In this document: in pieces, positions 1 through 5,810 of the stretch
Position numbering within the stretch: position 1 is the first letter of the stretch
Layout of the letters: every line of letters starts with the position of its first letter
Assembly (NCBI GenBank): GCA_002841605.1
Contig: PHAF01000081.1
Coordinates: forward strand, 1 to 8,580
Source of the DNA: Firmicutes bacterium HGW-Firmicutes-10
GTDB lineage: Bacteria > Bacillota_I > Bacilli_A > Erysipelotrichales > Erysipelotrichaceae
Reading direction: 5' to 3'
Length of the DNA stretch: 8,580 nt
Notes under the pieces: generated by a model
Database searches by the model: none
The model's input: the letters and a program-made list of their open reading frames with translations, nothing else
What the model was told of the DNA's origin: nothing
Made by a program: the position numbers and the translations under genes

Positions 1-5
1 TAAAA

Positions 6-1202
6 ATGGATATTAAGGCTGATATTTGTGTCATCCGTTTTGCGGAACTATCGACCAAAGGCAAAAATAAAAAAGATTTTGTACGACTATTGAGAAAAAA
101 CATTAACGAAGCGATGAGAAGTTTTGATGGTGTCAAAGTTGTCGGTTCTTTTGATCGGATCTATGTTTATCTCAACGGTGCTGATGATGTGCTCGTACTG
201 GCAAGACTTCAACAAATTTTCGGAATCAGTACGATTTCTCTGGCAGTCAAAGTTGAGCAAGATATCGAGCAGATGAAAGATGTTGCCGTCGCTCTGATGA
301 AACGCGAGCCGAAAAGCAGTTTTAAGGTCATTACAAGAAGGGCAGATAAAACGTTTGGCTTAGTCACCGATCAAATCAACCGTGCATTAGGGACGGCCAT
401 CTTAATGAATACGGATCATATCGTTGATGTTCATGAGCCCAAAATCAAGGTTTTGGTCGAGGTCAGACCCGGTGAGGTATATATCACGGTCAACACCGTT
501 CAAGGTGCACACGGATTTCCGGTGGGCATTCAAGGCAAAGCCATGTTACTGCTATCGGGAGGGATTGATTCACCTGTCGCCGGACATTTAAGCAATAAAC
601 GCGGGATCGAGGTTGAATGTGTTCACTTTCAGTCACCGCCGTATACATCCGATGCAGCTTTAAGCAAAGTTTTGGATCTTGCCAGAAAAATGACCGATGG
701 CCAAAGCGAAATCCGTATGCATATCGTTAATTTCACGGATTTACAGTTACAAATCAATCATTTCATTCCGGAAAGTTATCGGATAACGATCATGCGCCGA
801 ATGATGATCCGCATTGCTCAGGGATTGGCAAGCAAACGCAAATGCAAAGCATTGATAACCGGAGAGTGTGTCGGACAAGTAGCTTCACAGACCCTTGACA
901 GTATACAAGTAATTTCCGCTGTGGCTGATTTGCCGATTTTGCGACCCTTGGTCATGTTCGATAAAAATGATATCATAGCGATCGCTGAGAAAATCGGTAC
1001 GTATGAAATATCGATAAGACCCTATGAGGATTGTTGTACGATTTTTACACCCATCAATCCGGTAACCCGTCCAGCCTTGCATAAAGCTGAATTTTACGAG
1101 AAATCTTTTGATTTCAGTCCGTATGTGATTGAATGTATTGAAAAGGCAGAGACAGTTTTTGTAAAATATAATGAGAAACGAGCAGAGGATACTCTGTTTT
1201 AG
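6..1202 (+). CDS. thiI: ThiI, tRNA uracil 4-sulfurtransferase (4-thiouridine synthetase)
   Basis: Cytoplasmic enzyme that adenylates U8 of tRNA and replaces its oxygen with sulfur taken from a cysteine desulfurase persulfide. In many bacteria it also supplies sulfur for the thiamine thiazole. The 398-residue protein shows the family order: an N-terminal ferredoxin-like and THUMP region (about 1-170), then a PP-loop ATP pyrophosphatase domain with SGGIDSP at 184-190, GECVGQVASQT at 287-297 and PYEDCCTIF at 339-347. Cys344 sits at the position of the E. coli catalytic Cys344. The protein ends without the C-terminal rhodanese domain of enterobacterial ThiI, as is usual in Gram-positives, so the persulfide relay must use another partner. 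The start fits family N-termini (charged, then a RFAELSTKGKN motif), but only five bases precede it, so no ribosome binding site can be seen. Nine bases separate it from the next gene. A cysteine desulfurase gene just upstream would be typical but lies outside the window. Confidence 0.96.
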   Translation: MDIKADICVIRFAELSTKGKNKKDFVRLLRKNINEAMRSFDGVKVVGSFDRIYVYLNGADDVLVLARLQQIFGISTISLAVKVEQDIEQMKDVAVALMKREPKSSFKVITRRADKTFGLVTDQINRALGTAILMNTDHIVDVHEPKIKVLVEVRPGEVYITVNTVQGAHGFPVGIQGKAMLLLSGGIDSPVAGHLSNKRGIEVECVHFQSPPYTSDAALSKVLDLARKMTDGQSEIRMHIVNFTDLQLQINHFIPESYRITIMRRMMIRIAQGLASKRKCKALITGECVGQVASQTLDSIQVISAVADLPILRPLVMFDKNDIIAIAEKIGTYEISIRPYEDCCTIFTPINPVTRPALHKAEFYEKSFDFSPYVIECIEKAETVFVKYNEKRAEDTLF

Positions 1203-1211
1203 GAGGATACT

Positions 1212-2057
1212 ATGAATAAACATCTTGTGCTGCAAAGCGATTTCGGGTTAGTGGATGGTGCCGTGGCTGCCATGTATGGCGTTGCACTGGATGTTTCCCC
1301 GAGTCTTAAAGTGTATGATTTAACCCACGAAATTCCACCATACGATATTTTTGCGGCTTCATACCGCTTGATTCAGACGTTGCAATACTGGCCGCAAGGG
1401 ACAGTGTTTGTCTCGGTCGTCGATCCCGGTGTCGGTTCCAACCGTAAAAGCGTCGTTGCTAAAACAAGCAGCGGGCATTATGTCGTAACACCGGATAACG
1501 GAACACTTACTCACATCAAACGGTTGATCGGTATTGAGGAAGTAAGGGAAATCGAGGAAGCGGTTCACCGTCGTAAGAACACGGAACACTCGTATACTTT
1601 TCATGGTCGGGATGTTTATGCCTTTACCGGAGCCAAACTGGCCGCAGATCTGATTTCATTTGAGGATGTCGGTCAATTATTGTCGGTCGAACGTGTGGTG
1701 GAAGTCGAGTTGTCCGTTGCGCAGTTGTTTGAGGATCGTATCGTCGGTTGTGTCGACATTCTTGATGTGCGTTTTGGCAGCTGCTGGACCAACATCTCCA
1801 GAGAACTGTTTACGAAGCTGAATGTGGAGTTTGGCGAAATGGTGGAAGTATCCATCACCAACGGCCATATCCGCGTCTATCAGAATCATGTATGTTACGG
1901 ACCGACCTTTGCACAAGTTAATGTCGGAGAAGTTCTCTTATATACTAATTCGATGTATCACATGGCTCTGGCCATTAATCAGGGAAATTTTGCGCGGGCG
2001 TACAATATCGGTACCGGACCGCAGTGGAAAGTTGAAATCAAGAAAGTAGTGAGGTAA
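1212..2057 (+). CDS. S-adenosyl-L-methionine hydroxide adenosyltransferase family protein (DUF62)
   Basis: Member of the DUF62 family, whose characterised non-halogenase members use a water-derived hydroxide to split SAM into adenosine and methionine. The 281-residue length is normal. Family motifs in order are QSDFG (8-12), the VVDPGVGS.RK block (69-79), TPDNG (93-97) and TFHGRDVYA (129-137), followed by a C-terminal barrel-like region with RFGSCWTNI (187-195). Asp71, Arg78 and His131 match the Asp-Arg-His triad described for the archaeal hydroxide adenosyltransferase in identity, and Asp and Arg also match in spacing. This argues for SAM hydrolysis over fluorinase or chlorinase activity. 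Physiological role is unclear in this family; removal of SAM or supply of adenosine are possibilities. A strong AGGAGG at 1201-1206 overlaps the thiI stop and fixes the ATG start. It sits in the thiI-ffh string with nine bases before it and three after it. The family call is firm, the exact reaction is inferred. Confidence 0.9.
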   Translation: MNKHLVLQSDFGLVDGAVAAMYGVALDVSPSLKVYDLTHEIPPYDIFAASYRLIQTLQYWPQGTVFVSVVDPGVGSNRKSVVAKTSSGHYVVTPDNGTLTHIKRLIGIEEVREIEEAVHRRKNTEHSYTFHGRDVYAFTGAKLAADLISFEDVGQLLSVERVVEVELSVAQLFEDRIVGCVDILDVRFGSCWTNISRELFTKLNVEFGEMVEVSITNGHIRVYQNHVCYGPTFAQVNVGEVLLYTNSMYHMALAINQGNFARAYNIGTGPQWKVEIKKVVR

Positions 2058-2060
2058 TTT

Positions 2061-3446
2061 ATGGCATTTGATCAATTAAGCAACCGCTTAGCCCAGGCGG
2101 TCAAGAAGATTTCCGGACAATCCAAACTGACCGAGAAAAATATGGATGAAATGCTTCGGGAAGTGCGTTTAGCGCTTTTGGAAGCAGATGTCAACTTATC
2201 CGTCATTCAACAGTTTTTGGCGGATGTCAAAGAAAAAGCAATTGGAATGGACGTCTATACCAAAGTCAATCCGTCGCAGATGGTCGTCAAGGTCGTTCAC
2301 GATGAACTTGTTCTTTTGTTGGGTGAAAAAGAGGCAACGCTAAATCTCACCCATAAACCATCCGTGATCATGATGGTGGGTTTGCAGGGAACCGGTAAAA
2401 CGACTTCTGCTGCTAAACTGGCATTGTGGCTCAGTAAAAAAGAAAACAAAAAGGTATTGCTGGTCGCTGCGGATTTGGCCCGTCCGGCCGCAATCGAGCA
2501 ATTAAAAATTCTTGGTGCTTCGGTCGGTGTCGAGGTTTTTTCAATGGATATCGGTACCGGTGTCGTTAATACGGTCAAAGAATCACTTGCTTACGCCATC
2601 AATCAGCAGTTTGATGCAGTGATCGTTGATACAGCAGGTCGTTTGCATGTGGATGACAGTTTGATGGATGAACTGAAACAAGCGTTTACCGTTTTACGGC
2701 CTCAGGAAGTATTGCTTACGGTCGATGCAATGACCGGACAGGATATCGTGACCGTAGCGGATTCTTTCAATAAAGCACTCAAACTGACCGGTTTGATCGT
2801 CACAAAGTTTGACGGGGATGCCCGTGGCGGCGGAGTTTTGTCCGTTCGCAAAGTAACTTCGGTGCCGGTCAAGTTTGTTGGTACCGGTGAAAAGACCGAT
2901 GAGTTTGAACAGTTCTACCCTGAGCGTATGGCCTCGCGCATCTTAGGCATGGGCGATGTTTTGTCTTTGGTGGAAAAAGCAGAAGAGAAGATGGATTTAG
3001 AGGCGAGCATGAAGGGTGCCCAACGTCTGATGCAAGGCACATTCACATTGGAAGATATGATGGATCAGTTGAATCAGGTCGCAAAACTGGGTTCAATTTC
3101 GGGATTGTTGAAAATGATGCCGGGAGCCAATCAGCTGGCTGCCCAAATCAATGACGAGGCTGCTAATCGTCAGATGAAACGATCCAAGGCGATTATTCAA
3201 AGTATGACCACAGAAGAACGTCAGCAACCGGATTTGTTGAGGGCTTCTCGCAAAGTTCGGATCGCTAATGGTTCGGGGACCAGCGTCGCTGAAGTTAATA
3301 AACTGTTGACTCAGTTTGAGAAGACAAAAGAGCAAATGAAAATGATGATGCGGATGGGCGGAGGAAATAATCCGTTGAGTCAAATGGCCGCAAAGCCGGG
3401 TTCAAACACCCGTCCCAATCCAAACAAGAAAAAGAAAAAGAGATAA
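2061..3446 (+). CDS. ffh: Ffh, signal recognition particle protein (SRP54 GTPase)
   Basis: GTPase and signal-sequence-binding subunit of the bacterial signal recognition particle. It binds the SRP RNA and nascent membrane proteins, then docks with FtsY at the membrane. Domains over 461 residues: an N-terminal four-helix N domain (about 1-90), a G domain with P-loop GLQGTGKTT (107-115), DTAGR (190-194), TKFDGDARGGG (248-258) and the GTGEK closing loop (274-278), then a methionine-rich M domain (about 300-440). The M domain contains MPGAN and the SRP RNA-binding stretch ending SGTSVAEVNKLL. The tail is disordered and lysine-rich (ending in a run of Lys and Arg). The P-loop has Thr where many homologues have Ser, which is conservative. 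The start is supported by GAGGT at 2051-2055, overlapping the stop of the preceding gene. In Bacillus the helix-turn-helix gene ylxM precedes ffh; here it does not. Confidence 0.98.
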   Translation: MAFDQLSNRLAQAVKKISGQSKLTEKNMDEMLREVRLALLEADVNLSVIQQFLADVKEKAIGMDVYTKVNPSQMVVKVVHDELVLLLGEKEATLNLTHKPSVIMMVGLQGTGKTTSAAKLALWLSKKENKKVLLVAADLARPAAIEQLKILGASVGVEVFSMDIGTGVVNTVKESLAYAINQQFDAVIVDTAGRLHVDDSLMDELKQAFTVLRPQEVLLTVDAMTGQDIVTVADSFNKALKLTGLIVTKFDGDARGGGVLSVRKVTSVPVKFVGTGEKTDEFEQFYPERMASRILGMGDVLSLVEKAEEKMDLEASMKGAQRLMQGTFTLEDMMDQLNQVAKLGSISGLLKMMPGANQLAAQINDEAANRQMKRSKAIIQSMTTEERQQPDLLRASRKVRIANGSGTSVAEVNKLLTQFEKTKEQMKMMMRMGGGNNPLSQMAAKPGSNTRPNPNKKKKKR

Positions 3447-3479
3447 AATACTAAATCTTTGTCCGTTAAGTAAAAAACC

Positions 3480-3507
3480 TTGACACACCATGATTTTATG
3501 ATATGAT
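3480..3507 (+). promoter_or_regulatory. Sigma-A-type promoter of rpsP
   Basis: A perfect -35 TTGACA (3480-3485) is followed after 16 bases by a -10 TATGAT (3502-3507), five of six matches. Transcription would begin near 3514, giving a leader of about 20 bases that is essentially the Shine-Dalgarno AAAGGAGG (3520-3527) and spacer before the rpsP ATG at 3535. No terminator is visible between ffh and this promoter, so rpsP probably receives both read-through from ffh and its own strong initiation. Confidence 0.8.
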
Positions 3508-3534
3508 TGTTAAGGAATTAAAGGAGGAACAAAT

Positions 3535-3807
3535 ATGGCTGTAAAATTACGTTTAAAAAGAATGGGTGCTAAAAAGAGTCCGTTTTACCGTATCGTTGCT
3601 GCAGATGCACGTTCACCGCGTGATGGACGTTTCATTGAAGCGATCGGTTACTATAACCCGACAACAGTTCCGGCAGATGTCAAAATCGATGCCGAACTTG
3701 CTTTGAAATGGTTAAACAACGGTGCACAACCGTCGGATACCGTGCGCGCATTGTTGTCTGGTGCCGGCGTTATGAAGCGTTTCCACGAAGAAAAGACTGG
3801 TAAGTAA
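3535..3807 (+). CDS. rpsP: 30S ribosomal protein S16
   Basis: Small-subunit protein that binds 16S rRNA in the 5' and central domains and helps early 30S assembly. The 90 residues begin with the family signature (VKLRLKRMGAKKSPFYRIV) and continue with ADARSPRDGRFIEAIGYYNP, then ALKWLNNGAQPSDTVRALLSGAGV. Both length and sequence are typical of Gram-positive S16. The start is set by a very strong AAAGGAGG (3520-3527), seven bases from the ATG. It follows its own near-consensus promoter and precedes khpA by two bases, so the two are co-transcribed. Nothing is unusual in the coding sequence. Confidence 0.98.
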   Translation: MAVKLRLKRMGAKKSPFYRIVAADARSPRDGRFIEAIGYYNPTTVPADVKIDAELALKWLNNGAQPSDTVRALLSGAGVMKRFHEEKTGK

Positions 3808-3809
3808 GC

Positions 3810-4058
3810 ATGAACTCATTGGAACAAGTCTTATATGATCTTGTCAGTCCGATGGTCGAAGATATCGCTAGTTTATCCGTTAAGACATTGTCGAGTCTTG
3901 ACGAGTCGGAAATCGTCCTGATGGTTTATGCCAAGTCGGAAGATATTGCCCGCCTGATCGGCCGGCAGGGTTCGATGGCAACCGCTATCCGTCATATGAT
4001 GTCGATTCCTTCGCGTATCGAAGACAAGAAAATCGCGATCAAGTTTGAGTCGTATTAG
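3810..4058 (+). CDS. khpA: KhpA, KH-domain RNA-binding protein (YlqC family)
   Basis: Small RNA-binding protein of 82 residues with one KH domain. In several Gram-positives KhpA partners with KhpB (Jag/EloR) and affects cell elongation and RNA metabolism. The core is visible at about 33-80: hydrophobic strand IVLMVYA, then EDIARLIGRQGSMATAIRHM with the KH GxxG loop as Gly51-Arg52-Gln53-Gly54, and a last strand KKIAIKFES. Its position between rpsP and rimM is the conserved Firmicutes location. The ATG lies two bases after the rpsP stop and has no good Shine-Dalgarno, so translation is probably coupled to rpsP. The TAG stop is part of the following terminator stem. The N-terminal 30 residues are less conserved; no internal start has a better ribosome binding site. 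Confidence 0.93.
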   Translation: MNSLEQVLYDLVSPMVEDIASLSVKTLSSLDESEIVLMVYAKSEDIARLIGRQGSMATAIRHMMSIPSRIEDKKIAIKFESY

Positions 4059-4079
4059 GATGCCTGGCATCCTTTTTTT
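4057..4079 (+). terminator. Intrinsic terminator between khpA and rimM
   Basis: The perfect stem AGGATGC (4057-4063) with GCATCCT (4067-4073) and a three-base loop is directly followed by seven Ts (4073-4079). The final two bases of the khpA TAG stop form the base of the stem. The Shine-Dalgarno of rimM (GGAGG, 4080-4084) begins right after the T tract. Because no new promoter is visible before rimM, the element probably acts as a partial terminator inside the operon. A ribosome stopping at khpA would cover the hairpin and could modulate it. Confidence 0.8.
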
Positions 4080-4088
4080 GGAGGTTTT

Positions 4089-4589
4089 ATGAAAAAAATC
4101 AAAATCGGTCAAATCGTCCGTCCTTTCGGACTCAAAGGCGAAGTCAAAGTCAAGCTGTATACAGACTTTCCTGAGCTGCGTTTTACCGTTGGCATGCCGT
4201 TGTTTTTGACGACTGCTAAAGAGGATATTGATGTAGTGGTCTCTTCTTTTCGGATGCATCAGGGTTTTGCTTTGGTATCATTTGAAGGTAAACCCTCGAT
4301 CGATGATATCGAAATTTATCGAAACTGTGAACTTTCAATCGATGAAGCAAAGATCGAACATGACGAAGACGACATTTACTACTTCGATCTGGTCGAATGT
4401 ACGGTCGTTGATGAAAGCGGTGCGGTTTTGGGCAAAATCAGTGAAGTCATCGATACACCGGCACATGCGGTCATTCGCATAGTAGGTGAGGGAAAGAATT
4501 TCCTTTTGCCTTATGTCGACGCGTTTATCATTGATGAAGATATGGAAGAGAAAAAGATAACTGTCCGATTGATTGAGGGGATGTTATGA
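4089..4589 (+). CDS. rimM: RimM, 16S rRNA processing / 30S maturation factor
   Basis: Assembly factor that binds S19 and helps maturation of the 30S head and 16S rRNA processing. The 166 residues show the two-domain family plan: an N-terminal RimM domain beginning IKIGQIVRPFGLKGEVKVK (4-22), and a C-terminal PRC-barrel from about 95 on, with YYFDLVECTVVDESGAVLGK and LLPYVDAFI. The length is typical. The start is set by GGAGG at 4080-4084, only four bases before the ATG, a slightly short spacing. Its last four bases (ATGA) overlap the trmD start, implying coupled translation. Transcription must come largely from read-through of the terminator at 4057-4079, because I see no promoter of its own. 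Confidence 0.96.
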   Translation: MKKIKIGQIVRPFGLKGEVKVKLYTDFPELRFTVGMPLFLTTAKEDIDVVVSSFRMHQGFALVSFEGKPSIDDIEIYRNCELSIDEAKIEHDEDDIYYFDLVECTVVDESGAVLGKISEVIDTPAHAVIRIVGEGKNFLLPYVDAFIIDEDMEEKKITVRLIEGML

Positions 4590-5317
4590 GAATAACCATA
4601 GCCACGATCTTTCCGGAAATGTTTGAAGGGTTCATTACGACATCCATTATTAAAAAAGCCGTACTAAAAGGCCTGGTCGAAATCGATACCGTGGACATCC
4701 GCTCTTTTAGCAAAGATAAACATCGCCGTGTCGATGATTATCCTTTCGGGGGAGGGCAGGGGTTGGTAATGATGGCACAACCGGTGATTGATGCGTTGAA
4801 CAGCGTTAAAACACCTGAAAGCAAAGTAATTTATCTGACGCCGGTGGGTGAGGTTTTTTCACAGCCAAAAGCAAAGGAATTTGTTTTACAAAAGCATATC
4901 ATTTTGCTTTGCGGTCATTATGAAGGAATCGATGAGCGCATCATGGAACATGTGGATATGTGCCTTTCGATTGGTGATTTTGTATTGACCGGGGGGGAAG
5001 TTGCGGCTATGGTCGTGACGGATGCCATTGTCCGTTTGGTTGATGGCGTCATCGCCGAAGCTTCGCATCAGCAGGAGTCATTTGAAGGGGATTTGCTGGA
5101 GTACCCGCAATATACCCGGCCTGCCCAATATGAAGGTAAAACGGTACCGGATGTACTCCTTTCGGGTAATCATGAAGCGATCCGCACATGGCGATTGAAG
5201 CAGTCTATCCGAAAAACGATGCAGTATCGCCCGGATCTTTTAAGGAAACGGATTTTCAATAAAGAAGAGAAAAAACTGCTCTTGGAAATTGAATCCGAAA
5301 AAGTTGAAAAAGATTGA
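4586..5317 (+). CDS. trmD: TrmD, tRNA (guanine-N1-)-methyltransferase
   Basis: SPOUT-family enzyme that uses SAM to form m1G37 next to the anticodon, preventing +1 frameshifting. It acts as a homodimer in the cytoplasm. The 243 residues show RVDDYPFGGGQGLVMM (48-63), the trefoil-knot SAM-binding segments LTPVGE (84-89), LLCGHYEGIDERI (107-119) and SIGDFVLTGGE (128-138), and the C-terminal tRNA-binding region with LLEYPQYTRP (170-179) and LLSGNH. The conserved DSF..GLL(D/E) motif holding the catalytic Asp169 of E. coli reads ESFEGDLLE here (164-172): the Asp position is Glu164 and the usual Gly before LL is Asp169. Whether Glu can serve as the base is not shown by the sequence. The ATG overlaps the rimM stop as ATGA. 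The protein ends in a charged Glu/Lys tail. Confidence 0.97.
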   Translation: MRITIATIFPEMFEGFITTSIIKKAVLKGLVEIDTVDIRSFSKDKHRRVDDYPFGGGQGLVMMAQPVIDALNSVKTPESKVIYLTPVGEVFSQPKAKEFVLQKHIILLCGHYEGIDERIMEHVDMCLSIGDFVLTGGEVAAMVVTDAIVRLVDGVIAEASHQQESFEGDLLEYPQYTRPAQYEGKTVPDVLLSGNHEAIRTWRLKQSIRKTMQYRPDLLRKRIFNKEEKKLLLEIESEKVEKD

Positions 5318-5321
5318 TTTA

Positions 5322-5349
5322 TTGATTCAATTGTGATAAATTATATTAG
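5322..5349 (+). promoter_or_regulatory. Probable promoter of rplS
   Basis: TTGATT (5322-5327), 16 bases, then TATTAG (5344-5349): four of six matches in each box, in an AT-rich stretch just after the trmD stop. Initiation would fall near 5356, just before the structured rplS leader. Another reading, an extended -10 TGTGATAAA at 5332-5340 with TTGATT at 5314-5319, is also possible, so the exact boxes are uncertain. Confidence 0.45.
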
Positions 5350-5355
5350 CCTATG

Positions 5356-5417
5356 GCACCCCGGTTCCGCTGATCCTTCGATGAATGAGCCGGTTAGGAA
5401 CAAGGAGTGTGAGAAAT
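5356..5417 (+). promoter_or_regulatory. rplS 5' leader, L19-type ribosomal protein leader candidate
   Basis: The stretch between trmD and rplS is too GC-rich and structured to be a plain spacer. CCGGTTC (5361-5367) pairs with GAGCCGG (5387-5393), seven pairs including one G-U, around a 19-base loop. In that loop TCCTT (5374-5378) is complementary to AAGGA (5402-5406) of the rplS Shine-Dalgarno, so an H-type pseudoknot hiding the ribosome binding site is possible. GTTCC (5364-5368) could instead pair with GGAAC (5397-5401). Leaders upstream of L19 genes are known in Firmicutes (Rfam L19_leader). I infer membership from position and structure and have not tested it against the family model. Confidence 0.55.
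5402..5407 (+). promoter_or_regulatory. Shine-Dalgarno that fixes the rplS start
   Basis: AAGGAG lies ten bases before the ATG at 5418. It chooses that ATG over the in-frame ATG at 5385, which would add 11 residues, lies inside the leader hairpin loop and has no ribosome binding site. L19 proteins typically begin at the shorter position. Confidence 0.85.
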
Positions 5418-5765
5418 ATGAAATTGAATTTAGTTAGCGAAGTGACCAAGTCACAAATTCGTAACGATCTTCCTGATTTTCGCAGTGGTTGTACGGTTCG
5501 CGTCGATGTCATCATCAAAGAAGGCGACAAAACCCGTATCCAAGCCTTTGAAGGCGTTGTCATTGCCCGTAGCGGCAGCGGCATAGCGGAAACATTCACC
5601 GTACGTAAAGTGTCCAACTCTATCGGAGTCGAAAGAACCTTCCCGGTTAATTCCCCGATCATTGCTGGAATCACCGTCGTTCGTCGCGGTAAGGTTAGAA
5701 GAAGCAAATTGTTCTACCTGCGCGGTCGTTCAGGTAAAGCTTCTCGTATCAAAGAGATTCGTTAA
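5418..5765 (+). CDS. rplS: 50S ribosomal protein L19
   Basis: Large-subunit protein located at the 30S-50S interface, where it contributes to intersubunit bridges. With the start at 5418 it has 115 residues, the usual length. Family features are clear throughout: an N-terminal helix followed by LPDFRSGCTVRVDV, the block RIQAFEGVVIARSGSGIAETFTVRK, then VERTFPVNSP, VVRRGKVRRSKLFYLRGRSGKASRIKEIR. It has its own leader and probable promoter after trmD and is followed three bases after the stop by a strong terminator, so it can be expressed as a nearly monocistronic unit as well as by read-through. In enterobacteria the same gene closes the rpsP-rimM-trmD-rplS operon, so the order is ancient. Confidence 0.98.
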   Translation: MKLNLVSEVTKSQIRNDLPDFRSGCTVRVDVIIKEGDKTRIQAFEGVVIARSGSGIAETFTVRKVSNSIGVERTFPVNSPIIAGITVVRRGKVRRSKLFYLRGRSGKASRIKEIR

Positions 5766-5768
5766 AAG

Positions 5769-5799
5769 AACGCCGGGTGTACCCCGGCGTTTCTTATTA
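5769..5799 (+). terminator. Intrinsic terminator after rplS
   Basis: AACGCCGGG (5769-5777) pairs perfectly with CCCGGCGTT (5783-5791) around the loop TGTAC, a nine-base stem rich in G-C. The following T-rich stretch TTCTTATT is interrupted, so release may be incomplete and some transcripts would continue into lepB, whose Shine-Dalgarno AAGGAG starts at 5799. Confidence 0.8.
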
Positions 5800-5810
5800 A
5801 GGAGAGCAAC

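Noticed and set aside
885..1235. Minus-strand reading frame of 116 residues opposite the end of thiI
   Set aside because: It lies antisense to highly conserved ThiI motifs, its product resembles no family I recognise, and it would share the strand with no other real gene here.
3497..3502. A second TATGAT that could be a -10 box before rpsP
   Set aside because: It is only 11 bases from the TTGACA, too close for sigma-A; the copy at 3502-3507 has a workable 16-base spacer.
3447..3534. Possible terminator between ffh and rpsP
   Set aside because: No inverted repeat followed by a T run is present on the plus strand; only the promoter and ribosome binding site are supported.
3873..4259. Minus-strand frame of 128 residues across khpA, the terminator and rimM
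   Set aside because: It is a shadow of two well-supported genes, has no recognisable domain, and crosses the intergenic terminator.
5385..5417. Upstream in-frame ATG for rplS, giving an 11-residue N-terminal extension
   Set aside because: It sits in the leader hairpin loop without a Shine-Dalgarno, whereas the ATG at 5418 has AAGGAG and gives the normal L19 N-terminus.
5351..5707. Minus-strand frame of 118 residues opposite the rplS leader and gene
   Set aside because: Antisense to conserved L19 coding sequence, with low-complexity Leu, Thr and Arg composition typical of a shadow frame.
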